NCBI GenBank assembly: GCA_950295325.1
Contig: OX485806.1
Span: 48,605,169 to 48,669,168, forward strand
DNA from: Polytrichum commune
Taxonomy: Eukaryota; Streptophyta; Polytrichopsida; Polytrichales; Polytrichaceae
Length of the DNA stretch: 64,000 nucleotides
Direction of reading: 5' to 3'
The stretch's first letter is position 1. Each line of letters begins with the position of its first letter. The notes under the pieces were generated by a model that was not told the DNA's origin, searched no databases, and saw nothing but the letters and a program-made list of their open reading frames with translations. Below are positions 20,520-31,856 of this stretch, one piece after another. A program made the translations under genes and the position numbers.

Positions 20520-23270
20520 TCAATTTTCTAGCCTTCGTTTGTGGACTAATATGGAATGTGCATATTGTGTGGCAATTATGTTAATTTGTTTAAACATGTT
20601 TTTTATTTTCATGATAGGGAGTGTGAGCGTTGTTTCCAATTTTTTCATCGATGGAATATGTGTTGTGCCTCTTGCTCCCGCAACTAGTACCATGAGTGGA
20701 GCTACGTTCCAACCCTTTATTATGATGTTGTTTATGAGTGGTTGGTATTTTATGATTTTTCTATCTAGTGTTTCAGTGGCGAACCTATCATTGTAATATG
20801 TGAATTTAATAAATTGTATGGTGATATCAGGTGTAGGGGTTTCTCGGGGGGGGGGGGGGGATGGTTATATGGATGGCCTATGATGCATAGTATGTCCGGT
20901 TTGAGCCTAGCGTTGCAATGACATCTTTGGGTATCACATGTACATGGAAGTAGCCATGGGGGGGCTGTATTTTCTTGGGGTAGTTCATTATGCGTTCTTG
21001 CATTCATTAATGTATAATGTCTTGATATTCGAGTTGATAAAATGAGTTTGCGTATTTCCCATACCGTTTTGTTATGCCTTTTTGTTATTAGTGCATGGAT
21101 GTGTTGTTGTTTGCATTTAAGTAGTATGTGTAACCATGTGTCTGCATATGTTGAGTTGCAGATAGGACATGTTCTCGATGGGAAGGCTTCTCTGCCAAAT
21201 AAGAGTTGTTTTCGGGCATGGCCCATATATTGTCCAGTTCAAAATTTTATTAAGCATGTTTTTTGTTTATCTGTGATGGTGGGATTCGTCCAAAAGTCAT
21301 TTGATAGTATTTTATCTATGTCGTTGTTTTCTAGCCATTTATGTAATTGGTGTGTTTGATTTGCTATGATTGTTAAGTTATGTTCATTGTCATGCTTGAG
21401 AATGTGTTTACTAAGGTGCCTAATGGGGCCCTTGTCATGTGTTTCCTGCATGGAATGCCACCAATCTTTTTGTAGGTAGTATGGTGTAGGATGTGCATGC
21501 TCGTATGGAATTGCGGCATCTCTATGGTCTAATTCACGTCTTTGTTTGGCTAGTGTATATGCTTGGTCATTTCCTCCTATATTTGTGTGGGCTTTTATTT
21601 TGTGGAGTGTGGTGGTTTGTGTGCGGGATATTAACATTTTAATCATGTCTTTTAGGATTATTTTGTCCGGGTGACTGTTATGACTAGTGGGGTGTTTGAT
21701 TTGGGTGTTTAGGAGGTATAGGATGTTTAGACAATCTGTGAATATGTGGACTGGCTCATTTCGGTATGTTGTGGTGAGGAGTTGTAGAGTGTGGTGTATG
21801 GCCATCATTTCTGCTCGTAGAATATTTTGTAGTCCCGGTAATATTTTTGCGATTTTTAGGTTCTTGAAAAGGTTGTAAATATCATATCCAACTTTTTCAT
21901 GTCTCCATTGTCCATTGTTTGTTTGTTTGGGTGGTTTGAATGACCCATCAGTGTAGTAGCAAAATTGGGGTGGGTATTTAAGCGGTAGGCATTGTTCGGG
22001 GTTGATATTCCATGGGTTGGTTAGGATTTGGATGGTCGGCGGGCGGGGGGGGGGGTATGTGAGTTTGGTCCATTTTGTATTGCAGTTCACTAAGGTGTCT
22101 AGTGGCGTTGGTGGTGCAATTTGGCTAAACATTTCGGGGATTCGTAGTGTGTTGGCAATATCTTTCATTTGTTGGGCATATGTCACTGTTCCTATGGGTG
22201 TATTTTATGGTGTATGCATAGTATTTGTATAGCGCAATTTTTTGTTCTAGGTTCATTCTAGGGGAATTGTTGGTTCTTCGTAGATGATGGTATTGGCTTT
22301 GAAGTGGGTTATAACATGTGAATATGGGAAGGGTCAATTGTGGGGATTAGGATTGTGATACCAATTTTCGTCTGGCATTTCTAGTAGTGTGATAGAGTTT
22401 GAGTCGTTTTTGGCTGTGAGGCAGGCCCAATGGAAGGTTTGTTGAGTTTTGGTGTCTATGTGTGGGTGGACATAGCCATTGCCATGCCATTTATGATGGA
22501 ATATTTTTCCAACTGATCCAAATACTACATCTCTAAGAAATGGGAAGTGGAATAGTCTGAGTGTGGTGGGGCATGTTACTGGTGATGAGAAATATGAGTG
22601 TGTTATTTGGAATGTGTTTATGAAGTTGTCAAGGATGACATTTGGGAGTGTGTATTGCAAAAGTTTAAGGGGGTCATTTTTGGGAGTTTTGTATTTATAT
22701 TTTTGGTATAACCATGCCAATTATGTTTCAAATGGTTGGGTGGGGGGCTCTAGGTTGTGTGGTCTATTTAGTACTAAGTAGTATTCGTCCCATAACCATT
22801 TTAGTCTTGTGTCAGGAATGGTAATCAAATATCAACCAATGTTATCGTAGATGTGTGTAGTGTCATATTGGGTTTGGATAGTATATTGTGTGCAGGCGAT
22901 ATCATTTTATGGGTTACATTCGTTAATGTGTATGTAACATAGGGGTATGGTTTGTGGTGGGGGAATATATCTGGTATGTCTCATTTGTTCTTGGTTGAAG
23001 TTTATGTTAAGTATGTTAGTAAAATGTTGGTGTTGTTTTCGAATGTAGTATTGTGTTCGCAGAAAAATGTTATGATTTATGGCATTTTGGTTGTTCCAGG
23101 GAAATAATTCTTTTTGGGGTAGCCATTTGTTGTAAGCTGTTTCATTTGGAAGTGTCAATTGGCATAGGTAGGATGTGTATGTTTTCGTGATTTTGTACTT
23201 GTCTGTATATGCGCATGGGCGGTCGTTTCTTATGTTGTGTATCGGAAAGTGTGTTGGATCTTTGAATATA
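20520..23270 (-). pseudogene. LINE ORF2 C-terminal half with RNase H and zinc-binding end, broken
   Basis: Non-LTR retrotransposon remnant. The frame at 21239-22186 is an RNase H domain with 'CYYTDGSF' (Asp80), 'LRAEMMAI' (Glu126), 'IFTDCLNIL' (Asp151) and 'KAHTNIGGNDQAYTLAK'; the usual last Asp (ADxLA) is Tyr210. A TGA at about 21239 splits it from 20765-21226, which begins 'MGHARKQLLFGREAF' and has a C-x2-C-x9-H-x4-C zinc motif ('CPICNSTYADTWLHILLKC'). The frame then continues, after a break, to 'VAGARGTTHIPSMKKLE' and 'YAHSILVHKRRLEN' with its stop at 20520-20522. Upstream (22334-23270) are conserved-looking segments with several stops and frame changes. No RT or endonuclease is left. Confidence 0.75.
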
Positions 23271-23405
23271 TATGGGGGTGGTTTTGGATGTTCTAATGAT
23301 AGTGGAGGTGGTAGTTGAGTATAGTGTTCTTGTGGTCTTATGTGTGTGTTATGATTTACTATTTTCTATTCGTTCTTCAGGGTGTTTGGTATATAACAAT
23401 TTTCA

Positions 23406-23798
23406 TCATTTTATCACTTCTTCGTATACCGCATACCAATTTTCATCATTTATACTATCACTAGTGATTTTAATTAACAATATTTTGCTAGAGGCGATGA
23501 TATTATATGACTTGCAAACTTTCATTTTGTGCATTTTGTTGTCTGATAGGCGGATGATAAATGGACGGAGGCCTTGGAATAATTTGAGTCCGTGCTCTTG
23601 CACGTTTTTTAGATGTATCTTTGCATGACCCGACCATTTTTTTCCACCATGCATACACATAATTGCTATGGGGCCACTTATTTCATCACCAAGCAAGATT
23701 TTCATATCCTCCAATCTTTTGGTGATTTTGTCTAATATTTTTTCTTTGGGGATGAACATATCTTCTAATTGAAAGAACAAAGCAATATGATAATCCAT
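23406..23798 (-). pseudogene. ORF1-like fragment of the same LINE (inferred)
   Basis: A 130-residue frame with 'ISGPIAIMCMHGGKKWSGHA' followed by K-I-H-L-K and 'RPFIIRLSDNKMHK'. It has the look of a real protein rather than a chance frame. From memory of similar plant LINEs I read it as the N-terminal part of ORF1. It ends ('ENWYAVYEEVIK', stop) at a 15-bp direct repeat (23397-23411 and 23437-23451), directly followed by ORF2-derived sequence. That suggests an internal deletion that removed the rest of ORF1, the endonuclease and the RT. Confidence 0.5.
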
Positions 23799-24319
23799 GA
23801 CAAATCCTTCACATACATCTATATCTGATGGAATTTGGATGTGATGAAAATTTTATACCCCAAGATCATTCGCACTTGGCCATATTTCTTGTGGGACGCA
23901 TGAATATGATGGTACACAATTTTGACATTCTAAGGCATTTTTTTCAGTCATTCTTATTTTTACAAGTTCACTCACACTTTTATGAGCTACCTCATCAAGT
24001 TTTTTGCTTGCATTCAAAGCATTCAAAGCCTTGAATCCAAGCCATAGGTGCGAGTTTTTTTTGGTGTATTGCTTTTATTTTTGTTTTTTCTACAGTGGTT
24101 AAACATGGATTGCTAGACGTTTTTTTGTTTTGTTTTGTGAGGTTTTCATGTCTTTAACACCATCAAAGGTTTTATCCAAGCTGCGTGAATAAGCCATTAT
24201 GCAAAGAAAAAATACTTGTATGTTATTTTGTGAAAGTTGAGAGTTAGGTTGTTAAATTTATGTGTGTGTATACTATGTGTTTAAGTGTGTGTCTAATTGG
24301 GAGTTTAAATTCTTACCTG

Positions 24320-25600
24320 GGTATTCGGTCTTTTGGGCAGCGATAGAAGTAGACAGCAGCAGCAGTTTCAGTAGTATGCACTCCAACAGTTCGCAGTGCA
24401 ACTTTTCAGCAGTCCTTTGGTCAACATTTTCGGTAGACAATCTCGCAGTAGGCAGCAATGTCGTAGCAACACGGCTTGGCGTCCTTAGTAATATTGGCTC
24501 GTAATTCGAGCAACACCTTCGGACAACAACTCCAAAGGTCCTTCGAAGGCTGGTGGTGGTATCAGGATCAGACTTCAGCGACGACAACATACAACTCCGG
24601 TAGTGTTATACACTGTTACCGCAACAACTTATGTCTCAGCCCTATGGCTCATTCTCACAATAGTTGAGATATTAGCAAATCAGTCAACTCGGCATGCCCA
24701 ACAAGAATTTGGTTTGGTGGTAGTAGGTCAACTGCAACCAACGCCAGCTTGACAGAATAGTCGGCAGACAACTTCAAGAACTCGGCAATTTTTAGCTTGG
24801 CAACTCATCAATACCGTTATAGCAGACAACAACTCGGCACCTCAACGGCGTACCTCAACAACAAACATCAACGGGTGAAGAGTAATTTTGGCAGTGGCTT
24901 TGTTAGCAGATTAACCTTCTGCTCATTGGCGCTGCTATGCTATGACGTTCTCGGGGAGCTCAGACTCCAATACACGATTGTGCCTCTTCTATCTCCAGCT
25001 CTTAGATCTACAGATTTATTTTAGACTACAAATTTCCAATGGCGGATGCACGCTAATGGGTGTCACGGCTTGTCGTCTGCTAAAGTATCTAGATCTAAAA
25101 CAAATCGGTGATTTGGTGTACGATCTGCTACTTCGGTGATTCACTGGCGATCCAGGTTGCGGTAGTTGGAGCTTGGTTCTTAGCCTGGTGCATGAATTTC
25201 AGTAGCAGTCAGCTACAATTGGTAGTCGACAGTCAGCAACAGTAGTAGTTGGCTCTTTGTACCAGCAGTTTTCGGCCGAGGGGTGTCAAAGCTTTTGTGT
25301 AGTCTACAAAAGTTGGAGTTCTAAGGGGCAGTCTACAGGGACTCACCGTTTTGGTGCAATCTACATAGATCAAGGTTGAGAACTACAACGGCAACTTCCG
25401 ACAGTAGCAACTTTGGTAGTGGCACCTTCGGCGGCGGCAACTTCGGCAAGCAACAACCTGTTTGGTAACAACGATTTGTTGGGCAACACCAACTTCTTCT
25501 GCAAGTGGCAGCTCTTTCGACAGTAGCAACTTCTTTGGCATTGATAGCTTCTTCGATAGTAGCAGCTTTTTCGGCAACACAAGCTACTCCTAAGCTCTCT
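24320..25600. repeat. Triplet-phased low-complexity region (cagcaact / ggcaacttcggc)
   Basis: Long run of degenerate units such as 'ggcaacttcggcagcaac' and 'cagtagcaactt'. Between 25370 and 25580 all three minus-strand frames stay open, which is what a degenerate triplet repeat does and not evidence of a gene. One plus-strand frame would read Ser/Gly/Asn/Phe-rich sequence. Origin unknown. Confidence 0.6.
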
Positions 25601-25619
25601 TCTATACCTAGTTTCAAGG

Positions 25620-27950
25620 TACTCTGGGGGGAAGTGAGGTGGGCTGAGTGTGGCTCAAGGGTGGTTTTATGTTGAGGTGGTGGGTCGTACGTGGGGGAGT
25701 CGCCCTTTCAGATTTCTAAGAGGTGGGTGGCTAAGGGGGAAGAATCTAGAGGAGCAACAAAGTTGCTGCTTCAACTCTTAGCTTTCCCCCCCTTACCTTC
25801 AGCGGCCTTTCGAAATTGACAGGGCTTCGTCTTCCTCCTCAGCTCCCAAGTGCCAAATGGCCAAACCCTGTACCTAAAACCCTTCTCCAACCTACTTATC
25901 ATGTGCCATCTTCAAGTGAATGATAACCCTAATCATTGATCATAAGTTTTTCATGTCCTCCTGAACTCTTTGATGTGCCCTGATTCTTAAGCACCACAAA
26001 CCTATAGAAAGTTTGTATATGAAATCTAAATATTCACACTCCAATCTCTCAGTAGTTGACATTCCAACTTGATTGCTCATCAGCAATCGACAATTTCTCC
26101 AAGGGTAAGTTGTTCCCTCCAACGTAAATTGGGTTCGGCGTTACGTTGTTGTCATACGACATGATGCAATGTGACAAATACTGACATGAAATCCCTGGTA
26201 GGCCTCGTGGCATCTCTCTTGCCCATCCTCCCCCTACGAGTTATAGTCTCTACTTAACATTCTTGTACGACCCGTTCTGTAGCTCACGATTCCTATTGCA
26301 ACCCTCGACATTGCTAAGGATTGTCACAAAGACTTGCCCATGAAATGCACTCTGAGTCTTCAACCCCTAAATTGTTTGTCATGAAGACATGATAAACAAT
26401 AGGAGGGGGGGGGGTAATGTTAAGGTTATATTTTTCTCACCCAGGTGTGGTACCAATAACCATGGTAATTGTAGCAATGAATTACACAACCATCCTGGTT
26501 GGTACCATGTCACAAACCCTTATAAACTTGGATTTGGGACAAGACACCCTGGATGGTACACAAGGAACAAATTTAAGGGACCTTGGAACAAGCAAAACAT
26601 GGAACATATTGTGGCCTTCTCTTCCCTTGTATTATAATATATGTTAGGTTTATAGTTGTAGGTACACATGAAGGAGATTTTCCCCTTTTGTGGATAAACA
26701 ACCTTCTCTTGATCTTTTATTATTAAGGTAAAGGCAGGGTTTGTGTAAAGTATAATGGGCTCTTATGAACATGATGAGTGTTGTGGAGGGAGTATATGTT
26801 GGACTTCAACAAAAAAAAACCTAGCTTGTACAAAAACCTCCTACCAATCATGTTTTATAAAAAAACTAGCTCTTAGATCTCAAAACCCAATAGAATTAGT
26901 GAGGAAAACGAGATATAAACAAAAAAAAGACATTATTTTTTCTTAACATACATGTCATTTATAACCACTGGAATATGGGCCAATTGGAATGCAAATTGTT
27001 GTCAAATCATGTAATAATAAGCATGAATGATGTTGGAAGCCAATTCTAGGTACCACATGGTTGACAAGCCATTATTGTCATTAAAATGAAAAACTATTTA
27101 GTAGGCACACATAGCAACAACAACAACAACAACAACAATGAATAATAATAGCATTTTATAAGAGAAATTGATGAAGACAAAGAAGTTTTTTAGTTAGAGG
27201 AACATTAGTTTTCCCTCATACTTTGTTAACAATCTAGGCAAATGAATATGTGTGGAACATCAATCATATATCTTTGAACCGTGCATCTTTGTTGACATAC
27301 CTAGGACCATGATGTACAAAGATGTGGTTTGACCTAACATACAATGCCACATGACAACATCCAACAATAAAAACCATATAATTTTTTGCCAAATCTCATA
27401 TGAAGAGGGGGGGGATGGTGGTAGGAGCTATATTCCATCCTTACAACTCATATAGAGAAGGGGCATTGTAGTGAATTTGTTAGCTTAAAACAATAAATAC
27501 AAAAACCACACAACAAATTACCAAAATTGAGGCGTATGCAAACAATACAAGAGTGGAAGTGCTAGGGAGATTGACATCACTTGTATGGACAACACGATAT
27601 GGCTGGACCACATGAATGGATTGTAACAAACATATGTTGCAACATTTGCCACTATTACATGGAACGGATGTAACACACTCGTAAACAAATATTGACATTC
27701 CAATGAATTTTCTCATAGCTTTAGACACATTTTGTTTCATCATCATTGGGAAGGAAATGTGGCATTGTTTAGGATGGCTCCACCAATCCATGAATTATTT
27801 AAGACAACATGGTTTTTTTGTTGGTTGTAGACTCCATGGAGATCATCAAGTAGATGTCTCTATAAAAATGTGTTGCCTTTGGCAACTTCCATGAACTCGG
27901 ATGCCTATTTATGAACATGCTTCTCCAAATCCTCCTCAGATGGTGGCATG
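25620..27950. other. No gene recognised; G-run and (CAA)n microsatellite
   Basis: AT-rich DNA with a ten-G run near 26403, an eight-G run near 27407 and (CAA)n at about 27116-27138. Short open frames show no known domain. Confidence 0.45.
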
Positions 27951-28013
27951 CCTTGTTTTCCAGTATCACATAATGACATTGGGGTAGTGCATTATTTTAT
28001 TTTAACGAACCAA

Positions 28014-28720
28014 TCATTTGGAAATTAGACAACAATCTCTAGCCACAACCTCCGTCGATTGCGTTGTTGAGAGATCCATACTTCCATATAGTTGTTTTTG
28101 GCAAGGTGTAGATGAAGTATCATCAAGATTTTTATTCAATGTTTTTAGATTTTCCCCTTTAAGTGCCCACAAGAATTCTTGGCAATTGCACTCATAGTTT
28201 GGGTTGCACACATAGTATATTCTAGCCACATTTTTTCTTGAGGCAACCAATTCTAGAGCATCATACGTAATGAGAAAAATGAGAGAAGAGTCGAGTCATT
28301 ATCTTGATTTTAGGATTGCATAACAAATTGCTTTTGTTCCATGTTAAGGACAAAACCATGCGTATCATCAATCTTTGAACCCAATAATGAGAGGATTTCC
28401 TTTGTGAACTCATGTATGACAAAGTCCAACCAATGTTTACGTGCTCTATCCTTTCATGCTCACAAATTAGCTTTGAATTGCTACATTCATCTCTTGCCTA
28501 GCATATGGCAAATTACAATGGCCGACAATCCATATTTGATTTTTTTCTACCCATTGTTTGTCAAAGCAAGCCCAAAATTTGAGGACAATGCGGAAGTTAT
28601 CTATAAGAATATTCAACTGCCAAACAGCCCAAGGGACCATTTCATCTTCTTTGGGGCAATTATGTTCTACATAAATTGCACCATAAATTTGAGCACACCA
28701 GCCTAAATTGCAAGATCTTC
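28014..28720 (-). pseudogene. MULE-like / SWIM zinc-finger ORF relic
   Basis: Reading the minus strand and joining across stops gives 'KNQIWIVGHCNLPYARQEM', then 'NVAIQS', 'HWLDFVIHEFTKEILSLL', 'NMEQKQFVMQS', and near the end 'CNPNYECNCQEFLWALKG'. This order (W..GH..IPYA.Q..N.A.ES, then a C-x-C SWIM-type start) is that of plant SWIM-domain proteins derived from or related to Mutator-like transposases. The closing C-x-H of SWIM is lost: 'GENLKTL' stands where 'C-K-H' is expected. At least three stops are present. A truncated LINE end lies just upstream (28.97-29.09 kb). Confidence 0.5.
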
Positions 28721-28967
28721 AATTTTAGCAAAAACTTGCTTAAAACATGCATGACAAACATGCCATAGGCATAACAACACGTTCAATTTAGGCTACACTG
28801 CAACACCCCAATCTCAACTTAGGTACAAACTTTAATGAAAGCATTGGGCATTCAACATGGTTTCATTAACATGATTATTGTAGAAATCTCCTTCACCCAT
28901 GACACGCGATTAGGTTGTCTAGAACAAGAAGTAATAATGTTTGCAATGGGGACCCTAATCAACCAAT

Positions 28968-29095
28968 TAGATAGATAGATAGAAACTCCGGTCCCTTTTA
29001 GGGGCCGGCGTGAATAGAGTGTCCGTTCATAATGCCAACAATCCGATGCCCACAGGACATGGGGAAGCTGGGACAAAACTACTCTCCTCTCAACC
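28968..29095 (-). mobile_element. 5'-truncated LINE, 3' end only
   Basis: On the minus strand it carries 'gaacggacactctattcac', a hairpin (ACTCCGG arm with one mismatch in the other arm) and a (TCTA)4 tail at 28983-28968. It matches the end of the LINE at 20.25 kb in order and sequence, but extends only about 100 bp upstream. This is typical of aborted target-primed reverse transcription. Confidence 0.6.
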
Positions 29096-29099
29096 AATC

Positions 29100-31850
29100 A
29101 TCAAATACCAAGGTATACAAATTGCAACCACGAGGAGCTATTATGTTACATACTGGATGAGTTTCTCAACATATGGAAGCTTGTATTTATAACATGGGTG
29201 TGCTACAATTTTTTTTGTAGAGAGGCTGTGTAATTAGGCAATTCAAGATTTTGGAAATTATGAACCTTGTTGTCATTGGTCGCAAACATAGCATCAAAAG
29301 ACAACCTTTTTATGACCATCCTTGAGCATATTATATTGTTGCAAAGATGCTTGAATACCTATAGTGAATGGGATATTTGCAATGCAATAGCTTGTGAACG
29401 TACATGCTGGACTTTTGTAGTAAAATACAAGAAATGATGTGCCTACATTCACATACATACCTATTGTGCGTTTGTAGGTCTCTATTGCAAGCCCACCAAC
29501 AACGATACAAATGTGATGCTCTTCACCTCTCTTGTATGCCTTCATGAATCATTTCATATGTGTCACTATGATATGTAAGATAGATAAATTCAGAATTAGA
29601 TGTATTTTGATGAATTCACGAACCAATAGCAACAAATACCTCAAAAATATGGATTTGTTTCTAGTTGTTGTAACCCCATGACATAATAGCCCTTTGAGTC
29701 TACATGATTCATTTGATGGTAGATGAATAATGCCACAAAATGCTCTAGGTACAACTATTTTGTGAGTTCCACATTGCGTTCCCATCCTTGCCAATGTACG
29801 AGGTCCTGGTCAGGGTAGATAGGCTTCAAACACCAGAGTATCAGTTTGTCCATCCTTTCTCCTCCATTTACCTTGGTTTTGGCATGTCCCTAGTGTAGAT
29901 CAAAGTGCATGAAACTATTTGCTTCATGACAATAAATGGAATTAAGTAGCTACTCGAACTCCAATATGTGTAACTTCCAATTTGTAGATTGGGAGGATGG
30001 TTCTACTCTTTGCGACAATTGATTGCTCATTCGAGCAACCTATTTTGCATGTGAGAGATGGTGTAATCTTTGTGAATTTGAGCAGGGAGGTGAATGGCAA
30101 TGTGGTTTTTAGAGGAGTCCATTGAAGCCATGCAATTATTAAAACAAAATTTAGGCACAAACCCCAATTTTTCCTTGTATATTACACATTCATTCCTCAA
30201 TCCATACATATCTTCACCACATGCACTTTTGGCAAAATGGTGACAAAGGTGGCAAATCTTACATATATTTTATTTTCCACCAGCATAAAGTCTTGAAACA
30301 AATTAGCTTGGACCCGTGCCATCCCAACCTATTGAACTTGTGCATATCAATTAATATCATAAGTGAACCCAAGCACATATGCCCATGCCCCCTTGCCTCC
30401 CCTATATGTGTGTACCCATCATATGCATGTATGTTCATGCTCATAAGCCCCTTTGACCTGCCACCATACCTCTGTGCATCGCTTCAAGAGCGAAAGGAAA
30501 AAAATAAAAAATATCTCTTTTCAATTAAATTATCCTACTTTGTCTTGATGCACATAACATGTCAGCACCTTTGTTCTATGCCCGCCATCTCCTCCTCGTT
30601 TTCCCCCTTACATTTTGCATTTGTAGTGATTGGTCTCCACCTTTCCACATTTGTTTTCTCATTCTTCTACCATGTGTTTCTTTTGGGAAGGATTCTTTGG
30701 GATGTGGCCTTGTCATTATGAAAACTATATGTACCATGACCACCATGACCAACACTGGCTCCACCACCACAAAGTCTTTCCAACATATATAGGTTGGATG
30801 GATGATGTGATGGTCATGGTCCACAAGTACTATGATGCCATGATGGAGCACATGGGCCCATGATATGTTGTGCCCCATAACAATGGAGTGGTATGATGAT
30901 GGAGGTGGGGTACAAAGCACTGCAATGTATCAACAGACATGGCAGTACAATATGCAGAAAGGGCAGGAACAGATAGTGTAGATTGAACACAGGTCACGTC
31001 TTCCGGAGCACATAGCACTCACAAGCCTTGAATTCCACAATGTAACGAACCAGGTTGCAATTGGTAATGTTAGGGCACCTGAGTGGTGTGTGGATGGGGA
31101 TTGTTAAAAATATGTTTAAAAAACATTGCACTGCATGCTCAAAACATATTTACAATTCTAGGCTATAATAGGTAGTCACTTTTAAGTAGGGGGGCTATAT
31201 GAGCATTAAATGAGCACTCAAATCTGTACGTTGATAATTAAAAAGTTATTCATGTGGGCTCCGGAAATTATGAGGAAAATGGCTAAAGGCAAGCTATGGA
31301 TTTGTAAACTATCTTGCACTTCCTGCGTGTTTCATGACCTATGAGAACTGCGTGCAGAGAGAAGTGTTCATTTACAGCCCGTTACCTCTGCCCAGAACAA
31401 TTCTTTTGCTGCACTAAATCAAGAATGCCAGAAAAGCACCCCCATCACTCCTCCATCATGCCCAGTCCCCATGCACCCATAAGGTTCCCCTCCCACCATT
31501 ACATATAGTGGCCATGCAAAATATTGATATTCAAGGTGCTCCCTGTACAGGGACTTGAGATGATTAGTTTAATTACTACAGTAGCTAGATCGCAGAGACC
31601 TCATTAGTTTCCTTGCCAGCTTTGTCCCACATATATCTACTATTGTCCAATACACAATGCAGCCTTAAATCCTTGTGCAAATCAATGGCTTGTAACATGC
31701 ACACCTGCCCTACGGACCTCCCTCTGCAACCAATGGATTACATTATGATTCAATAGATGAACATTGTGTGCATGACAATTATTTAGAACATTCCTAAGGT
31801 TGACACTAGCATTTCGCAATGTACCTAACAATTGCATAAAGTACGAGTTC
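29100..31850. other. No gene recognised
   Basis: AT-rich DNA with short frames on both strands, none carrying a motif I know. Part of 29.1-30.2 kb could be upstream sequence of the SWIM relic. 31.0-31.85 kb is the 3' flank of the PIG-F gene. Confidence 0.4.
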
Positions 31851-31856
31851 CCTAAC

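Noticed and set aside
20470-20796. Hydrophobic 108-residue plus-strand ORF that looks like a membrane protein
   Set aside because: It is antisense to the readable C-terminus of the LINE ORF2 ('VAGARGTTHIPSMKKLE').
25333-25617. Three overlapping minus-strand ORFs (Cys/Lys/Ala-rich)
   Set aside because: All frames are open because of a degenerate triplet repeat; no single frame is favoured.
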